Notes under the pieces: generated by a model
Seen by the model: only the letters and a program-made list of their open reading frames with translations
Told to the model about the DNA's origin: nothing
Database searches by the model: none
Translations under genes and position numbers: made by a program
From: Crystallibacter degradans
GTDB taxonomy: Bacteria; Actinomycetota; Actinomycetes; Actinomycetales; Micrococcaceae
Assembly: GCF_012952295.1 (NCBI RefSeq)
Contig: NZ_JABBCH010000021.1
Coordinates: forward strand, 1 to 59,640
DNA length: 59,640 nucleotides
Direction: 5' to 3'
Shown here: positions 44,804 to 53,980 of the stretch, piece after piece
Layout: each line of letters opens with the position of its first letter
Position numbering within the stretch: position 1 is the stretch's first letter

Positions 44804-45367
44804 ATGGCAAGCATCGGATACGCCAGGGTCAGCACCCTGGACCAGAACGCAGATCTGCAGCACACGGCGCTGAGAGCTGCGGGCTGCAAGAAAATCTTCA
44901 CGGATCATGGCGTTAGCGGAACGAGAGCCAGCCGGCCCGAACTGGACAAGCTACTCGATCACCTGCGCGACGGTGACGAGGTCGTGGTCTGGAAGCTGGA
45001 CCGGCTGGGTCGGAACACCCGAAACCTGCTGGCCCTCATCGATGATTTGGAAGGACGTGGCGTGCACTTCCGCAGCGTCACGGAAGGCATCACCACGACA
45101 GGGCCCATGGGCAAGGCCATGCTCACTGTGATGTCCGCATTCGCCCAGCTGGAACGTGACCAGCTGGCCGAGCGCACCAAAGCAGGCATGGCCGCAGCCG
45201 CCGCCAACGGACGCAGGGCAGGACGGCGCGAAATCAGTGCTGGGGACCGCAACGTCAAGCGCGCCCGCGAGCTGAAAGCGCAAGGCCTTAAGCCTGCCGA
45301 TATTGGCAAGATCATCGGAACCAGCCGCGCCACCGTCTATCGGTATCTGAGCCTGGATGCCGACTAG
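44804..45367 (+). CDS. Serine recombinase (resolvase/invertase family)
   Basis: A 187-residue protein with the catalytic start IGYARVSTLDQNADLQ (the Ser in RVS), the DEVVVWKLDRLGR stretch, and a C-terminal helix-turn-helix (KAQGLKPADIGKIIGTSRATVYRYL). Its length is normal for Tn3-type resolvases and invertases. No transposase is visible nearby, so it may be the leftover of a transposon or the maintenance resolvase of the plasmid. It marks the right edge of the defence island. Confidence 0.87.
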   Translation: MASIGYARVSTLDQNADLQHTALRAAGCKKIFTDHGVSGTRASRPELDKLLDHLRDGDEVVVWKLDRLGRNTRNLLALIDDLEGRGVHFRSVTEGITTTGPMGKAMLTVMSAFAQLERDQLAERTKAGMAAAAANGRRAGRREISAGDRNVKRARELKAQGLKPADIGKIIGTSRATVYRYLSLDAD

Positions 45368-45579
45368 TGCGAAATCCGGGTTAGCAGTGAATGTCACGTG
45401 GACGACGCTTGCTGAGACTACGCCGAGGAATTATTACCGTGACGCTGATCAGCTAACGGACCCGATCCGGCTCTCCAGGGGAATTGACCAATGGAAAGCT
45501 GCGTGGGCGCGGGGATTGTGCTGCCGCGGGTACCTTTAGCCTGACTTGGTTCTTCCCTGGGCTGATCGTCTGGCTGTGG
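45368..45579. other. Gene-free stretch
   Basis: Holds the inverted copy CGGGTTAG (45377-45384), then GACTACGCCGAGG, also seen after the recombinase remnant near 23208. These may be transposon ends. Confidence 0.3.
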
Positions 45580-46557
45580 CTAGGCGTCTAGGACCAGCTT
45601 CGGGCACTTGGAGCGGCTGACGCATATGAACATGGTGTCGTTCTTCGCCCGTTCCTTTTCGGACAGGATGGTGTCGCGGTGCTCGACTTCGCCCTCGAGG
45701 ACTTTTGTTTCGCACGTACCGCAGAATCCTTCTTCGCAGGAGGACATAAAGGAGGGGTTCACTTCGAGCACGACGTCCAGTACAGACTTGTCGGATGGAA
45801 CTGTCAGCGTGCAGCCGGACTGCCGCAACTCAATTTCAAAGGGCGCATCTGTAGCCGTATCCGCTGTACCCGTGGTGCTGGCGGGCGGCGTTGCGGAGGC
45901 GAAGTGTTCGGCGTGGAAGGCGTCCGCACCCAAGGTATCTACCGTGATTTGTTGAAGGTCGGCGAGGAGCCGCTCCGGTCCGCACGCATAGACGGCCGTT
46001 CCGGTGGGTGCATCCTTGATTTCGGTGAGTAAGTCGGCCCTGCCGCGCTCGTCCTTCGGATAGACCGCGAGGGAATCTCCCATGATCTCCTGGAGTTCAT
46101 CGATGAACGCCATTGTCTGGCGGCTGGACCCGCAGTAGACAAGCCGGGTGCTCTTGCCTGCGGCCACGAGTTGACGTGCCATGGCCAGGATGGGTGTGAT
46201 GCCGATGCCGCCCGCGACCAGGAGGTAGTGCGCTGCGCCATCCTCGATTTTGAAATGGTTGCGTGGTCCGCGCGCCATCAGTGTTGTCCCTAGCCTGGTC
46301 TGTGAGTGAATTTCCTCGGACCCGCCCCGCCCGTTGGTTTCGCGCAGAACGGCTAGACGGTACCGCTGCAGATCACCCGGGTCGGAGCACAGGCTGTACT
46401 GCCGCACCGTGCCTGAAGGCAGGACGATGTCCAGGTGGGCGCCGGGCTGCCACTCGGGAAGTGCGCGGCCGTCGGGAAGGGCCAGTTCGAGGGACATGAC
46501 GCTGCTGGATTCCTGGCGCAGGCCGCGGACGACAAGGTCAAACGACTCGGTGGACAT
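45580..46557 (-). CDS. VanB/phthalate-dioxygenase-reductase-type ferredoxin oxidoreductase
   Basis: A 325-residue reductase: an FMN domain with VRQYSL at 51-56, an NAD domain with GGIGITP at 116-122, and a C-terminal plant-type [2Fe-2S] ferredoxin with C274, C279, C282 and C312. It takes electrons from NADH and hands them to a Rieske oxygenase; the oxygenase is the first gene of this operon. The stop and the next start leave only 2 bases, so it is co-transcribed. Confidence 0.9.
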   Translation of the reverse strand: MSTESFDLVVRGLRQESSSVMSLELALPDGRALPEWQPGAHLDIVLPSGTVRQYSLCSDPGDLQRYRLAVLRETNGRGGSEEIHSQTRLGTTLMARGPRNHFKIEDGAAHYLLVAGGIGITPILAMARQLVAAGKSTRLVYCGSSRQTMAFIDELQEIMGDSLAVYPKDERGRADLLTEIKDAPTGTAVYACGPERLLADLQQITVDTLGADAFHAEHFASATPPASTTGTADTATDAPFEIELRQSGCTLTVPSDKSVLDVVLEVNPSFMSSCEEGFCGTCETKVLEGEVEHRDTILSEKERAKNDTMFICVSRSKCPKLVLDA

Positions 46558-46559
46558 GA

Positions 46560-47075
46560 TTAGACTCCGGGAGTGGGAAGTTGGAAGAGTTTGCCGGGAA
46601 CGGCGTCCTTGGTTCCGCCCTTGAGGACCTCGATGAAGTCGCGTGCGAGGTCGGCTTTCCTCACCGTGACGAGCATGTCGAGCTCGCGGCGGAGCACCAT
46701 CATGGAAGTGGAGCCGGGTTCGGAATCCCAGCCGCCGACGCCGACCAGGACACCTGCGAGGAGTGTTCCCTGGTTCCGTCCTGCGGTAGCCATGACTTCC
46801 ACGAAATCGTCGGGAGTCTCCTCGAGCCGGGATCCGAGGAACACCATCATGTCCGTGGTCGCGGCGAGGTCGCTGACGGTTTCCGTGGAGGGATGGGCCG
46901 CCGGCGAATCGATTTCGCGGAGGAGGACTGCGTCGGGATGGCTGGCCGGTGCCGCGACCAGAACTTCCCGCAGGCCGGCGTCTGACATGGACGAGACGAG
47001 TGCGGCGCCGGAAGGTCCCAAAGGGACAAGAAGGATGCGGGCCTTGTAATAGGCGCGCGACGTCAGATAAGTCAT
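46560..47075 (-). CDS. Unknown protein in the Rieske operon
   Basis: A 171-residue protein that I do not recognise. It alternates hydrophobic strands with acidic helices (ARILLVPLGPSGAALV; LAATTDMMVFLGSR; GVLVGVGGW), suggesting an alpha/beta fold. Residues about 77-101 look like FtsZ/GTPase-like strands, but no P-loop is present. It sits between the dehydrogenase and the reductase of the same operon, so it should help the same pathway. It has no Cys. Confidence 0.6.
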   Translation of the reverse strand: MTYLTSRAYYKARILLVPLGPSGAALVSSMSDAGLREVLVAAPASHPDAVLLREIDSPAAHPSTETVSDLAATTDMMVFLGSRLEETPDDFVEVMATAGRNQGTLLAGVLVGVGGWDSEPGSTSMMVLRRELDMLVTVRKADLARDFIEVLKGGTKDAVPGKLFQLPTPGV

Positions 47076-47105
47076 GGTCTTTCCTTAGATTGGGGTTGTC
47101 GCAGG

Positions 47106-48275
47106 TTAGAGCGCCGGCCGGACGACGACATGCGGACTGCTGGGCCCTGAGCGGTCCAGCAGGGTGCGGAACAGGTCGTCAACGCCGTCCAGGCCGACGT
47201 CGATGCTGGGTACGTGCTCCAGACCCGTATTTCCGGCGGCAAGAAGTTCGATGCTCCTGGTAACGGCTTCCGGTGAACGCCCCCGCACGCCGACGACTCC
47301 GGACGCGCCCCGCACGAGGGTTTTCAGGTTCACTTCGGCGACGGGAGTATCTCCCAAGCCGGCCAGGACTAGACGTCCCAGCTTCCTCAGATGCTCCGTG
47401 GTTTCGAGAGCAGGTCCTCCAAGACCGACGGTATCAACGATGACGTCGAATCCGTTGCCCTTGCCATGCCTGCCCAGCGCCGCCGAAGTTGACTTGGCGT
47501 CGTCGTTAGTGACGATGGAGGCGCCCATGGCCTCGGCAATCTCCAGGCGGTCCCGACTGGTGCGGGAGTTGCGGCCCAGCACCACGATCTCCTCGGCGCC
47601 GACCGCCGTGGCTGCGGCTACCGCGGCGACACCGTGGTAGCCGGGTCCGATGACGGCCACGCGCGATCCGCTCTTGGCACCACCAATGTTGATGACCCAG
47701 TCGACTGCGTTTGCAAAGGGCTGGGTCCAGGCAGCGAGGTTCGAGTCAAGGTCCCGGGGCAGTTTGTGCAGCACCGTCCGGGTCGATAGCTCCAGGTATT
47801 CCGCGTTGCCGCCGTGAAGGCCGGAGCCCTCGTGGAGGCCGAGCATTCCGACGCGGCGCTGTCCGCCCCATAAATCCGCCTCCGGGCAAAACCGGTATAC
47901 GTCGGGCCGTGAACAAGCTTCACAGCTGGCACGTCCGCAGGGCAGGTATTCCTCGAGCGCTACTCTGTCGCCGACTTCAACGTCCCACGACCACTGCATG
48001 GCAGGACTGAGAGAGACGATTTCGCCGACGACGTGGTGGCCCATGACCGTGGGATGGCCGAGGCCCTGCTGGTAGAGATCCAGATCTGTCCCGCACAGGG
48101 CCGAAGATTCTACCTTGAGCCAGCCGGCGGCGGTGGTCGCCAGGGCCGGATCGAGCGTCTCGACCGCCGTCGTTGAATCAGGCAACGAGACGGCGGCCCT
48201 GACAGCAGCGGGGAGGGGTGCGCCCAGTGCCAGAGCCGTTTCGAGAAAGGCGACGGGGGAAGCCTGGTCCTTCAT
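47106..48275 (-). CDS. Zinc-dependent medium-chain dehydrogenase
   Basis: A 389-residue MDR protein: catalytic zinc ligands in SSALCGTD and GHHVVGE, the structural zinc loop CGRASCEACSRPDVYRFC, and a Rossmann stretch SRVAVIGPGYHGVAA. It oxidises an alcohol or diol with NAD(P)+. In a Rieske operon it probably acts on the hydroxylated product or the side chain. A single-base shift in the ring substrate cannot be read. Confidence 0.85.
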   Translation of the reverse strand: MKDQASPVAFLETALALGAPLPAAVRAAVSLPDSTTAVETLDPALATTAAGWLKVESSALCGTDLDLYQQGLGHPTVMGHHVVGEIVSLSPAMQWSWDVEVGDRVALEEYLPCGRASCEACSRPDVYRFCPEADLWGGQRRVGMLGLHEGSGLHGGNAEYLELSTRTVLHKLPRDLDSNLAAWTQPFANAVDWVINIGGAKSGSRVAVIGPGYHGVAAVAAATAVGAEEIVVLGRNSRTSRDRLEIAEAMGASIVTNDDAKSTSAALGRHGKGNGFDVIVDTVGLGGPALETTEHLRKLGRLVLAGLGDTPVAEVNLKTLVRGASGVVGVRGRSPEAVTRSIELLAAGNTGLEHVPSIDVGLDGVDDLFRTLLDRSGPSSPHVVVRPAL

Positions 48276-48299
48276 GCGGAACTCCTGTCGGTCTCGGAT

Positions 48300-49583
48300 C
48301 TAGATGGAAACGAAGTCGGTTCCGGGGACCACTTGGATGGCCTTGTTCGCACCTTCATGGAACGGGATGTCTTTGGGCAGCAGCATTGACGTTGAGCGGA
48401 CACGCTGGTCCGCAGTATCGATGCCGGGGAGGGCCTCGTCTTCCATGCTGTCCAATGCTGCGAGCAGGCGGCGCCGGGCCAGGATGATGGCAGCGTCCGA
48501 AGTGCCCAGACGCTCCTTGGTGCGGTCCGCGATATCGCCCATGCTCTCCTGAAGGGAGAAGTCCTGCGCGGCGATGCCCTCAATGCCGGAGAAGGTCTTG
48601 TTCTGCTTCTGAGCCTCCCGGTCCATGAGGTAGTCGTTGCTCTTATTGGCAAGGGTCCGGTACGTTCCCGGGATGTACTTGGCGTGGATGCCGTCGCCGT
48701 TGCGCATCTGCTCGAGTTCGTCCTCCCGCAGGTCCCGGGTCGGGTGGTAGTTCCACGACCAGGCCCAGCAGGTGGTTTCGTCGATCGGGACCCAGGCGTG
48801 GCCGCCCATGGGGTTGTGCGTGCCGAAGGGGGGAATGATCGTGTAGAAAGGCATAATCCACTGCGTGATGCGCCAGTAGAACTCTTCCTCGTTCGCGTTG
48901 CGGCGGGCGCCGATCAGCAGCCCGCCGTCGCTTTCGGCGACCTCGAATTTCGGGCGGGTGTCAGCCTTGATGTAGTCGTTACCGGCCGTGCCGGAGTGCA
49001 TGGGGTCATCGTCCAGATTGAAACGGTGGGCGAATGAAACGTGGCTGGAATCAATGCCTCCCTCCATGGCCTGGAGGTAATTGGTCTCCTGGAGGCGTTT
49101 GGAAATGAATCGCTGCCCCTCGCCGAGTAGGGCCCACTCGAGCTCCGGGAGTTCTGGCATGTGTTCGGCAGGTCCCATGTATGCCCACAGCACGCCGCCC
49201 CGTTCCACCAGGGGGTACGACTTCTGCTTGATCCGGCACTTGAACTTGGAGTCCTCCGGCTCTGAAGGCATGTCCGTCAGGTTGCCCTCCACGTCGTACT
49301 TCCACCCGTGATAGGCGCAGCGCAGTCCGTTTTCCTCGTTTCGTCCGAAGTAGAGGGAGGCCGTCCGGTGTGCACAGAACTCGTCCAGGAGGCCCAGCCG
49401 GCCAGAGGTATCACGGAACGCGATGAGCTTCTCGCCCAAGAGCTGGACGCGGACCGGGGGGCAGTCGGCTTCGGGCAGCTCCTCGGCAAGGAGCGCGGGG
49501 AACCAATACCGCCGGAACAACCGCCCCATGGGCGTTTCCGGTCCTGTCTGGGTCAACAAAACGTTCTGTTCTGAAGTAAGCAC
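48300..49583 (-). CDS. Rieske non-heme iron oxygenase, phthalate-4,5-dioxygenase/VanA-like
   Basis: A 427-residue oxygenase. The Rieske centre is C70-x-H72 and C89-x2-H92 (in CAHR and CAYHGW); the mononuclear iron site is in EGGIDSSHVSFAHR, with DSSH and AH. The start LLTQTGPETPMGRLFRRYWFP is shared by phthalate and vanillate-type oxygenases. It hydroxylates or demethylates an aromatic acid. I chose GTG 49583 because GGAAGG lies 8 bases upstream. It is first in a four-gene operon, and one of the shared regulatory motifs lies 44 bases upstream. Confidence 0.87.
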   Translation of the reverse strand: MLTSEQNVLLTQTGPETPMGRLFRRYWFPALLAEELPEADCPPVRVQLLGEKLIAFRDTSGRLGLLDEFCAHRTASLYFGRNEENGLRCAYHGWKYDVEGNLTDMPSEPEDSKFKCRIKQKSYPLVERGGVLWAYMGPAEHMPELPELEWALLGEGQRFISKRLQETNYLQAMEGGIDSSHVSFAHRFNLDDDPMHSGTAGNDYIKADTRPKFEVAESDGGLLIGARRNANEEEFYWRITQWIMPFYTIIPPFGTHNPMGGHAWVPIDETTCWAWSWNYHPTRDLREDELEQMRNGDGIHAKYIPGTYRTLANKSNDYLMDREAQKQNKTFSGIEGIAAQDFSLQESMGDIADRTKERLGTSDAAIILARRRLLAALDSMEDEALPGIDTADQRVRSTSMLLPKDIPFHEGANKAIQVVPGTDFVSI

Positions 49584-49626
49584 TGTGCGGGCCTTCCGGT
49601 ACGAGTCAAAATCAAATGTCCGTTGT

Positions 49627-49652
49627 GCGCGCAATTGCGCGTTATGCGGTTT
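49627..49652. promoter_or_regulatory. Shared catabolic operator, site 1
   Basis: GCGCGCA-N12-GCGG; its left part is a perfect 14-bp palindrome (49628-49641, CGCGCAATTGCGCG). It lies between the Rieske operon and the double-IclR gene. Confidence 0.65.
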
Positions 49653-49756
49653 GACTAGTGTTGCATGGGTCTCTTTTGCCCGTCAAGGAGGACGCTGACG
49701 GACGGGCGGACAGTCGTCCGGGGCAATGGTCTAGATTCAAGATTGTGAATTCATCA

Positions 49757-51340
49757 ATGCCTTCCGCCGCAGAGGCCGCAGTCAAGGACCCCGACCATGT
49801 CGACTCCCTGGAGCGGGGACTGAGCGTCCTCGGGGCGTTCAGCATGCAGGAAGGGGCGCTCTCGGTCGCCGACTTGGCGGCTCGCGTGGGCATCACACGT
49901 ACAGCGGCCCGCAGATTTGCCCTGACCTTGGAGTACCTGGGCTACGCACACCAGTCGGCGGAGGGTTACTCGCTGGCGCCCGGCGTGCTCGAGATCGGTG
50001 ATGCATACCTTCGCAGCAATCCGCTGCCGGACGCCGCGCATCCCCATCTGGAAGAACTTGTCCGGCTGGTGGGTGAAACGGCTTCCTTGACCGTCCTGCA
50101 CAAGAGGCGCGTCTACTACACGGCCCGCGTAGCCGCCGACAGGATCATCACGGCAAACATCACCCTTGGAACCAACGTCCCCGCCTACAGCACGGCCACA
50201 GGGCGGGTTCTGCTGGGCGGCCTTGATCCGGACGAACTGGAGGACTACCTGTCAACCATCGAAGCCGCCTCCGGCTTCGACCCGGACTACGTGCGGGCGA
50301 GGATCGTCGAAGCCCGCGAGCAAGGCTGGGCCGTGGCCGATCAGGAGATGACGACTGGAATCCGGTCCGTAGCCGTCCCTCTGCGGAATCCGGAGCAGCG
50401 GATCATTGCCGCACTGAACATTTCCGCTCACGCGACGCGCGTGCACACCGCGGTGCTCGAGACCGACTTCGTTCCGCTGCTCCAGTCTGCCGCGCAACAT
50501 ACTGCGGACACGCTCTGGCCGAGTGCCGGGTTAGCTCCCGGCCGACCAACCATGCCTCCCGCACACGTCGCGCGTCCGATTGCTCGCCCGACCGATGCCA
50601 TCCAGTCAGTAGAGCGCGGATTGTGCATCCTCACCGCTTTCGACGAGGGCCACCCGACTATGAATCTGGCACAGATATCCGAACGGTGCCGACTCCCGCG
50701 CTCGGCTGCACGCCGCTTTGTACGGACCTTGGCCTCGCTCGGCTACCTTGAACCGCAAGGGCGCAGCTTCGTCCCAACTCCCCAGCTCCTGGAACTGGGA
50801 TACTCCCTGCTTCCCAAGCTTTCCCTTGCGGACGTGGCCAAACCACGCCTCGAAGCGCTGGCACGAAAACTCGGGGCATCCGTTTCGATCGGTGTCCTCG
50901 ACGGCAAGGACCTGCGGTATGTAGCCAGGGTGAGTGCGCCCAGCCCTCTGACCGTAAACATTCGCGCGGGCAGCCGCGTCCCCGCGCACCGGACGGCGAT
51001 GGGCCAGGTTCTACTGTCCCTGCAGCCGCCCGGGACCTTGCAAGACTTGCCGCGCTCCTCGGGCGGGGACAACACCAGTGGCGGCCTGGCCGAACTGGCC
51101 GACACGCTGGCACTGGTCCGAGAGCAGGACTGGAGCTACGTAGACCAGCTGCTCGAAGTGGGAATCCGCGCCGTGGCGGTCCCTCTTCGCAACCGCCGAG
51201 GAGAGGTGGTGGCCGCTTTGAGCGCCTCTCTACACGACGCATCCACCCCGGATCAGGACATGACCAACACGTTCCTGCCAGCGTTGCGGACCGCCGCCGA
51301 CGATTTCGTCATGGATCTCAGAGACGGCCTCGACATCTAA
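49757..51340 (+). CDS. Tandem double IclR regulator
   Basis: A 527-residue protein with two full IclR units in one chain. HTH 1 is at about 15-75 (SVLGAFSMQEGALSVADLAA; RTAARRFALTLEYLG), effector domain 1 at 80-260 (NVPAYSTATGRVLL; GIRSVAVPLRN). HTH 2 is at about 275-340 (SAARRFVRTLASLG) and effector domain 2 follows (RVPAHRTAMGQVLL; GIRAVAVPLRN). A normal IclR protein has about 260-280 residues, so this is a fusion. It is divergent from the Rieske operon with site 1 between. GTG 49745 is another possible start; no clear ribosome site. Confidence 0.82.
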   Translation: MPSAAEAAVKDPDHVDSLERGLSVLGAFSMQEGALSVADLAARVGITRTAARRFALTLEYLGYAHQSAEGYSLAPGVLEIGDAYLRSNPLPDAAHPHLEELVRLVGETASLTVLHKRRVYYTARVAADRIITANITLGTNVPAYSTATGRVLLGGLDPDELEDYLSTIEAASGFDPDYVRARIVEAREQGWAVADQEMTTGIRSVAVPLRNPEQRIIAALNISAHATRVHTAVLETDFVPLLQSAAQHTADTLWPSAGLAPGRPTMPPAHVARPIARPTDAIQSVERGLCILTAFDEGHPTMNLAQISERCRLPRSAARRFVRTLASLGYLEPQGRSFVPTPQLLELGYSLLPKLSLADVAKPRLEALARKLGASVSIGVLDGKDLRYVARVSAPSPLTVNIRAGSRVPAHRTAMGQVLLSLQPPGTLQDLPRSSGGDNTSGGLAELADTLALVREQDWSYVDQLLEVGIRAVAVPLRNRRGEVVAALSASLHDASTPDQDMTNTFLPALRTAADDFVMDLRDGLDI

Positions 51341-51356
51341 ATAGAGTGTCCGTCTA

Positions 51357-51382
51357 GCGCGCAGTGTTACACTAAGCGGACG
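51357..51382. promoter_or_regulatory. Shared catabolic operator, site 2
   Basis: GCGCGCA-N12-GCGGACG, followed by AAAA. It lies 100 bases before the MFS start at 51483 and just after the double-IclR stop. Confidence 0.6.
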
Positions 51383-51482
51383 AAAAACTTGTCTGCGGTG
51401 GTGCTGGTTGTTATATTCATCACCTAACTCTCAGCGGTTGCGCGATGTCCCCCGGCAACCATGCCCCTCAGATGGAATACAC

Positions 51483-52745
51483 ATGACTACACTTGCCCCT
51501 GCAAAAACTGCCACCGAGGCTGATCCTTCCAAGCGGCCTTATCGGTGGCTTGTCCTCGTGCTTTGCTGGCTCGCTTTCACCATGACCTCCGTTGACCGTT
51601 CGACGTGGGGCCCTGCGTCGATCTTCATTGGCGAAGACCTCGGTGTACCGTTGGCAAGTTTGGGGCTTTTCGCCACCTTCTACTACATCGGGTACGTCGT
51701 CTCGAACGCCGGCAGCGGATTCCTCACCGACAAAGTGGGCGGACGTCTTCTCATTACGGTGTCCCTCGTCGGTGCCGGCGCTTCCATGATGTTCTTCGGG
51801 TCAACGACCTCGGCGGCAATCGGGATGACCGTCCAGGCGGCCATCGGACTCTTCGCCGGAGCTGAATATGCCGCAGGCATCAAGCTAATCTCCAGCTGGT
51901 TCCGTCCCGAAGAACTCGGCAAGGCCATGGGGATCTACACTTCAGCAACATCACTCGGCGTCGTCGTGGCTAACACCGCCGTCCCCTACCTCATCGAGCA
52001 TTACTCCTGGCACGCCTCCTATTTGCTTTTCGGAGGCATTTCCATTGTGGCGGGTTTTGTTTGCTACACCATGCTGAGGCCCGGCCCCGTCGTGTCCAGG
52101 AAGACCCGCAGTGCTGAAGGCCGGTCTGCCCTTCGCGAACTGGCACGCAATAAGAACCTTCTGCTCCTGGCCCTGGCAGGATTTGGCGGTTTCTGGGGAA
52201 CCTATGGATTCATCACGTGGTCCAACGCCCTCATGATCAAAGGGCACGGCATCGACCCGGTGGTCGCCGGAGGCATTGTGGCAATCTACGCAGCCCTCGG
52301 CGTCCTCGGCAAGCCCCTCATCGGCTGGATCGCCGACAAGTTCAACGGCGCACGCAGGATTCCTGCCATGGTGGTCCTTGGCTGCTTCTCCGTCATGCTC
52401 GTCATCTTCGGCCTGCTGGACAACGCCCTGGCCTTTTTCATCGCTGCCCCATTACTGGGGCTAGGAGCCTACTGTTACCTTCCGCTCATCGTTGCCCTCG
52501 TGCCCCGGCTCGTCAGCAGCAGCGTTGTCGGCAGCGCCGCCGGAATGACCAACGCCATGTGGCAAATCGGCAGCGTTCTAGTTCCATTGGCAGTTGGCGC
52601 CGTTTTCGCCGCTACCGACAATTCCTTCATGGCCGCCCTGATCACACTTGCAGCCGGCCCCTTCCTTGGCATGATCATCATGTACTTCGTCAACGAGCGC
52701 CCAGATGATGTTGAAATCGCTGTGAAGGCGGAAGGAAAGGCTTAA
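51483..52745 (+). CDS. MFS transporter (ACS-type, aromatic-acid uptake likely)
   Basis: A 420-residue transporter with about 12 helices and the anion:cation symporter start TSVDRSTWGPASIFIGEDLG; the loop SGFLTDKVGGRLL and the mid region GWIADKFNGARRIP are family features. It lies downstream of the double IclR and of a shared operator, so it probably imports the substrate of the Rieske pathway. Confidence 0.82.
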   Translation: MTTLAPAKTATEADPSKRPYRWLVLVLCWLAFTMTSVDRSTWGPASIFIGEDLGVPLASLGLFATFYYIGYVVSNAGSGFLTDKVGGRLLITVSLVGAGASMMFFGSTTSAAIGMTVQAAIGLFAGAEYAAGIKLISSWFRPEELGKAMGIYTSATSLGVVVANTAVPYLIEHYSWHASYLLFGGISIVAGFVCYTMLRPGPVVSRKTRSAEGRSALRELARNKNLLLLALAGFGGFWGTYGFITWSNALMIKGHGIDPVVAGGIVAIYAALGVLGKPLIGWIADKFNGARRIPAMVVLGCFSVMLVIFGLLDNALAFFIAAPLLGLGAYCYLPLIVALVPRLVSSSVVGSAAGMTNAMWQIGSVLVPLAVGAVFAATDNSFMAALITLAAGPFLGMIIMYFVNERPDDVEIAVKAEGKA

Positions 52746-53904
52746 AACACCAAAGACCGGCTACTCCCTACCTACCCGGACCAATCGGCCCGGACTCAAG
52801 GCCGCCCGGAGGACCCGGGAGCGGAACGAGCGGCCTGGGGAAGGAATATCTCCTCCGCTTGCTCAAACGGGGGCCGGGCCAGGTCTGGTTTCCTCGAATG
52901 CGCCTTGTCCGTTCTGCGGTACGAAGGATCGGTCGCGCTCTGCGCGACTCAACTGGCTGAGAATACCGGCCTCGCACGGAACAGCCGCACGCCGCATTGT
53001 CTGACCCTCCAGGACCTTACCTCTGCGTCTCGGCCGGCTTGCCTGTGCCGCAGCATGGTGATTCCAGCACAGGGACCCGGCTCCGCGCACTTACCCATCA
53101 GCATCTTTTCATCCCTTATGAGGCGGTGGTGGGGGAGGGGAGACTGCCGCACTGACTGTTCTGCGCCATCGGTGTGTGTCGCCGATAGCGGTCCGTGCCG
53201 CGGCTGAACGCGTGGGGACCGCCAAATAGCTGGGCGCTGTCAGTTTAGGGACTCACTCGGTCGTATCGATTGCCATTCCGGCTCCTGAAATGGCAGCCGA
53301 CGTCGTAGCAGAATTCATGGGTCATCCCCGGCCGCTCAACGAACGGTCCTGCCCATGCTGGAGAAGTGCCACCCGCTCCACCGAATCGGGCACAGGAAAG
53401 TGGCTTCGAAACGGCCGAGACGGGCGCAATAGGAACCGACAATGCCGACACCTCTTGGCACAGGCTCGATGGCCGGCGTTCCACGGCACGAGGGGAGGTG
53501 CAATTGCAGGGCAAGGCCTGCCCGGGGTTTCCTGCGCAACTTGCATTACTTTCGACATATCGGGTGACAGTGTGTGCTTCCAACTGTCACCCGCGGTCTT
53601 GGCACCTATACAATGGGTGTTCAATTTTTCGTGGCCATGCTGGATGGGTGGACGTCATTACCTTGGGCCGAGTGGTGCCCCCCAAATGATCTGGGAGGAT
53701 CCACTGGACTGATCGGCACGAAGAGGCCAGGGGAGAAACATCGGAGAGGATTCGGGTTGAGGATTGGAGCTGTCTGCTTTGGAGGGGAGGGGCTGCTGCC
53801 GAATGACCCCGCGAATATTAGCTGAACTAGTATTTGCTCCTCTGCACAGCAGGAATCGCGGCCAAATGCTCGGATACATCTTGTGCTGGTACTCGTGCGA
53901 GCAG
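52746..53904. other. Large gene-free region
   Basis: About 1.15 kb without a supportable gene. Many short frames occur in both directions, but none has a ribosome site with protein-like sequence. It contains the inverted repeat at 53561-53593. It may be decayed DNA. Confidence 0.4.
53561..53593. repeat. Perfect 11-bp inverted repeat
   Basis: CGGGTGACAGT (53561-53571) and ACTGTCACCCG (53583-53593) with an 11-base spacer. No gene is near. A regulatory site, an attachment site or a hairpin. Confidence 0.6.
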
Positions 53905-53940
53905 AAGGGCGCGCCGGCTCGTGTATGCCGGCGCGCCCTT
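53905..53940 (-). terminator. Terminator of the ABC operon
   Basis: AAGGGCGCGCCGGC (53905-53918) is the exact reverse complement of 53927-53940, loop 8. It lies 40 bases after the ATPase stop. Confidence 0.85.
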
Positions 53941-53980
53941 CCTCATGCATTGATCGGTTACTGGTCCTTAGCCACGGTGG

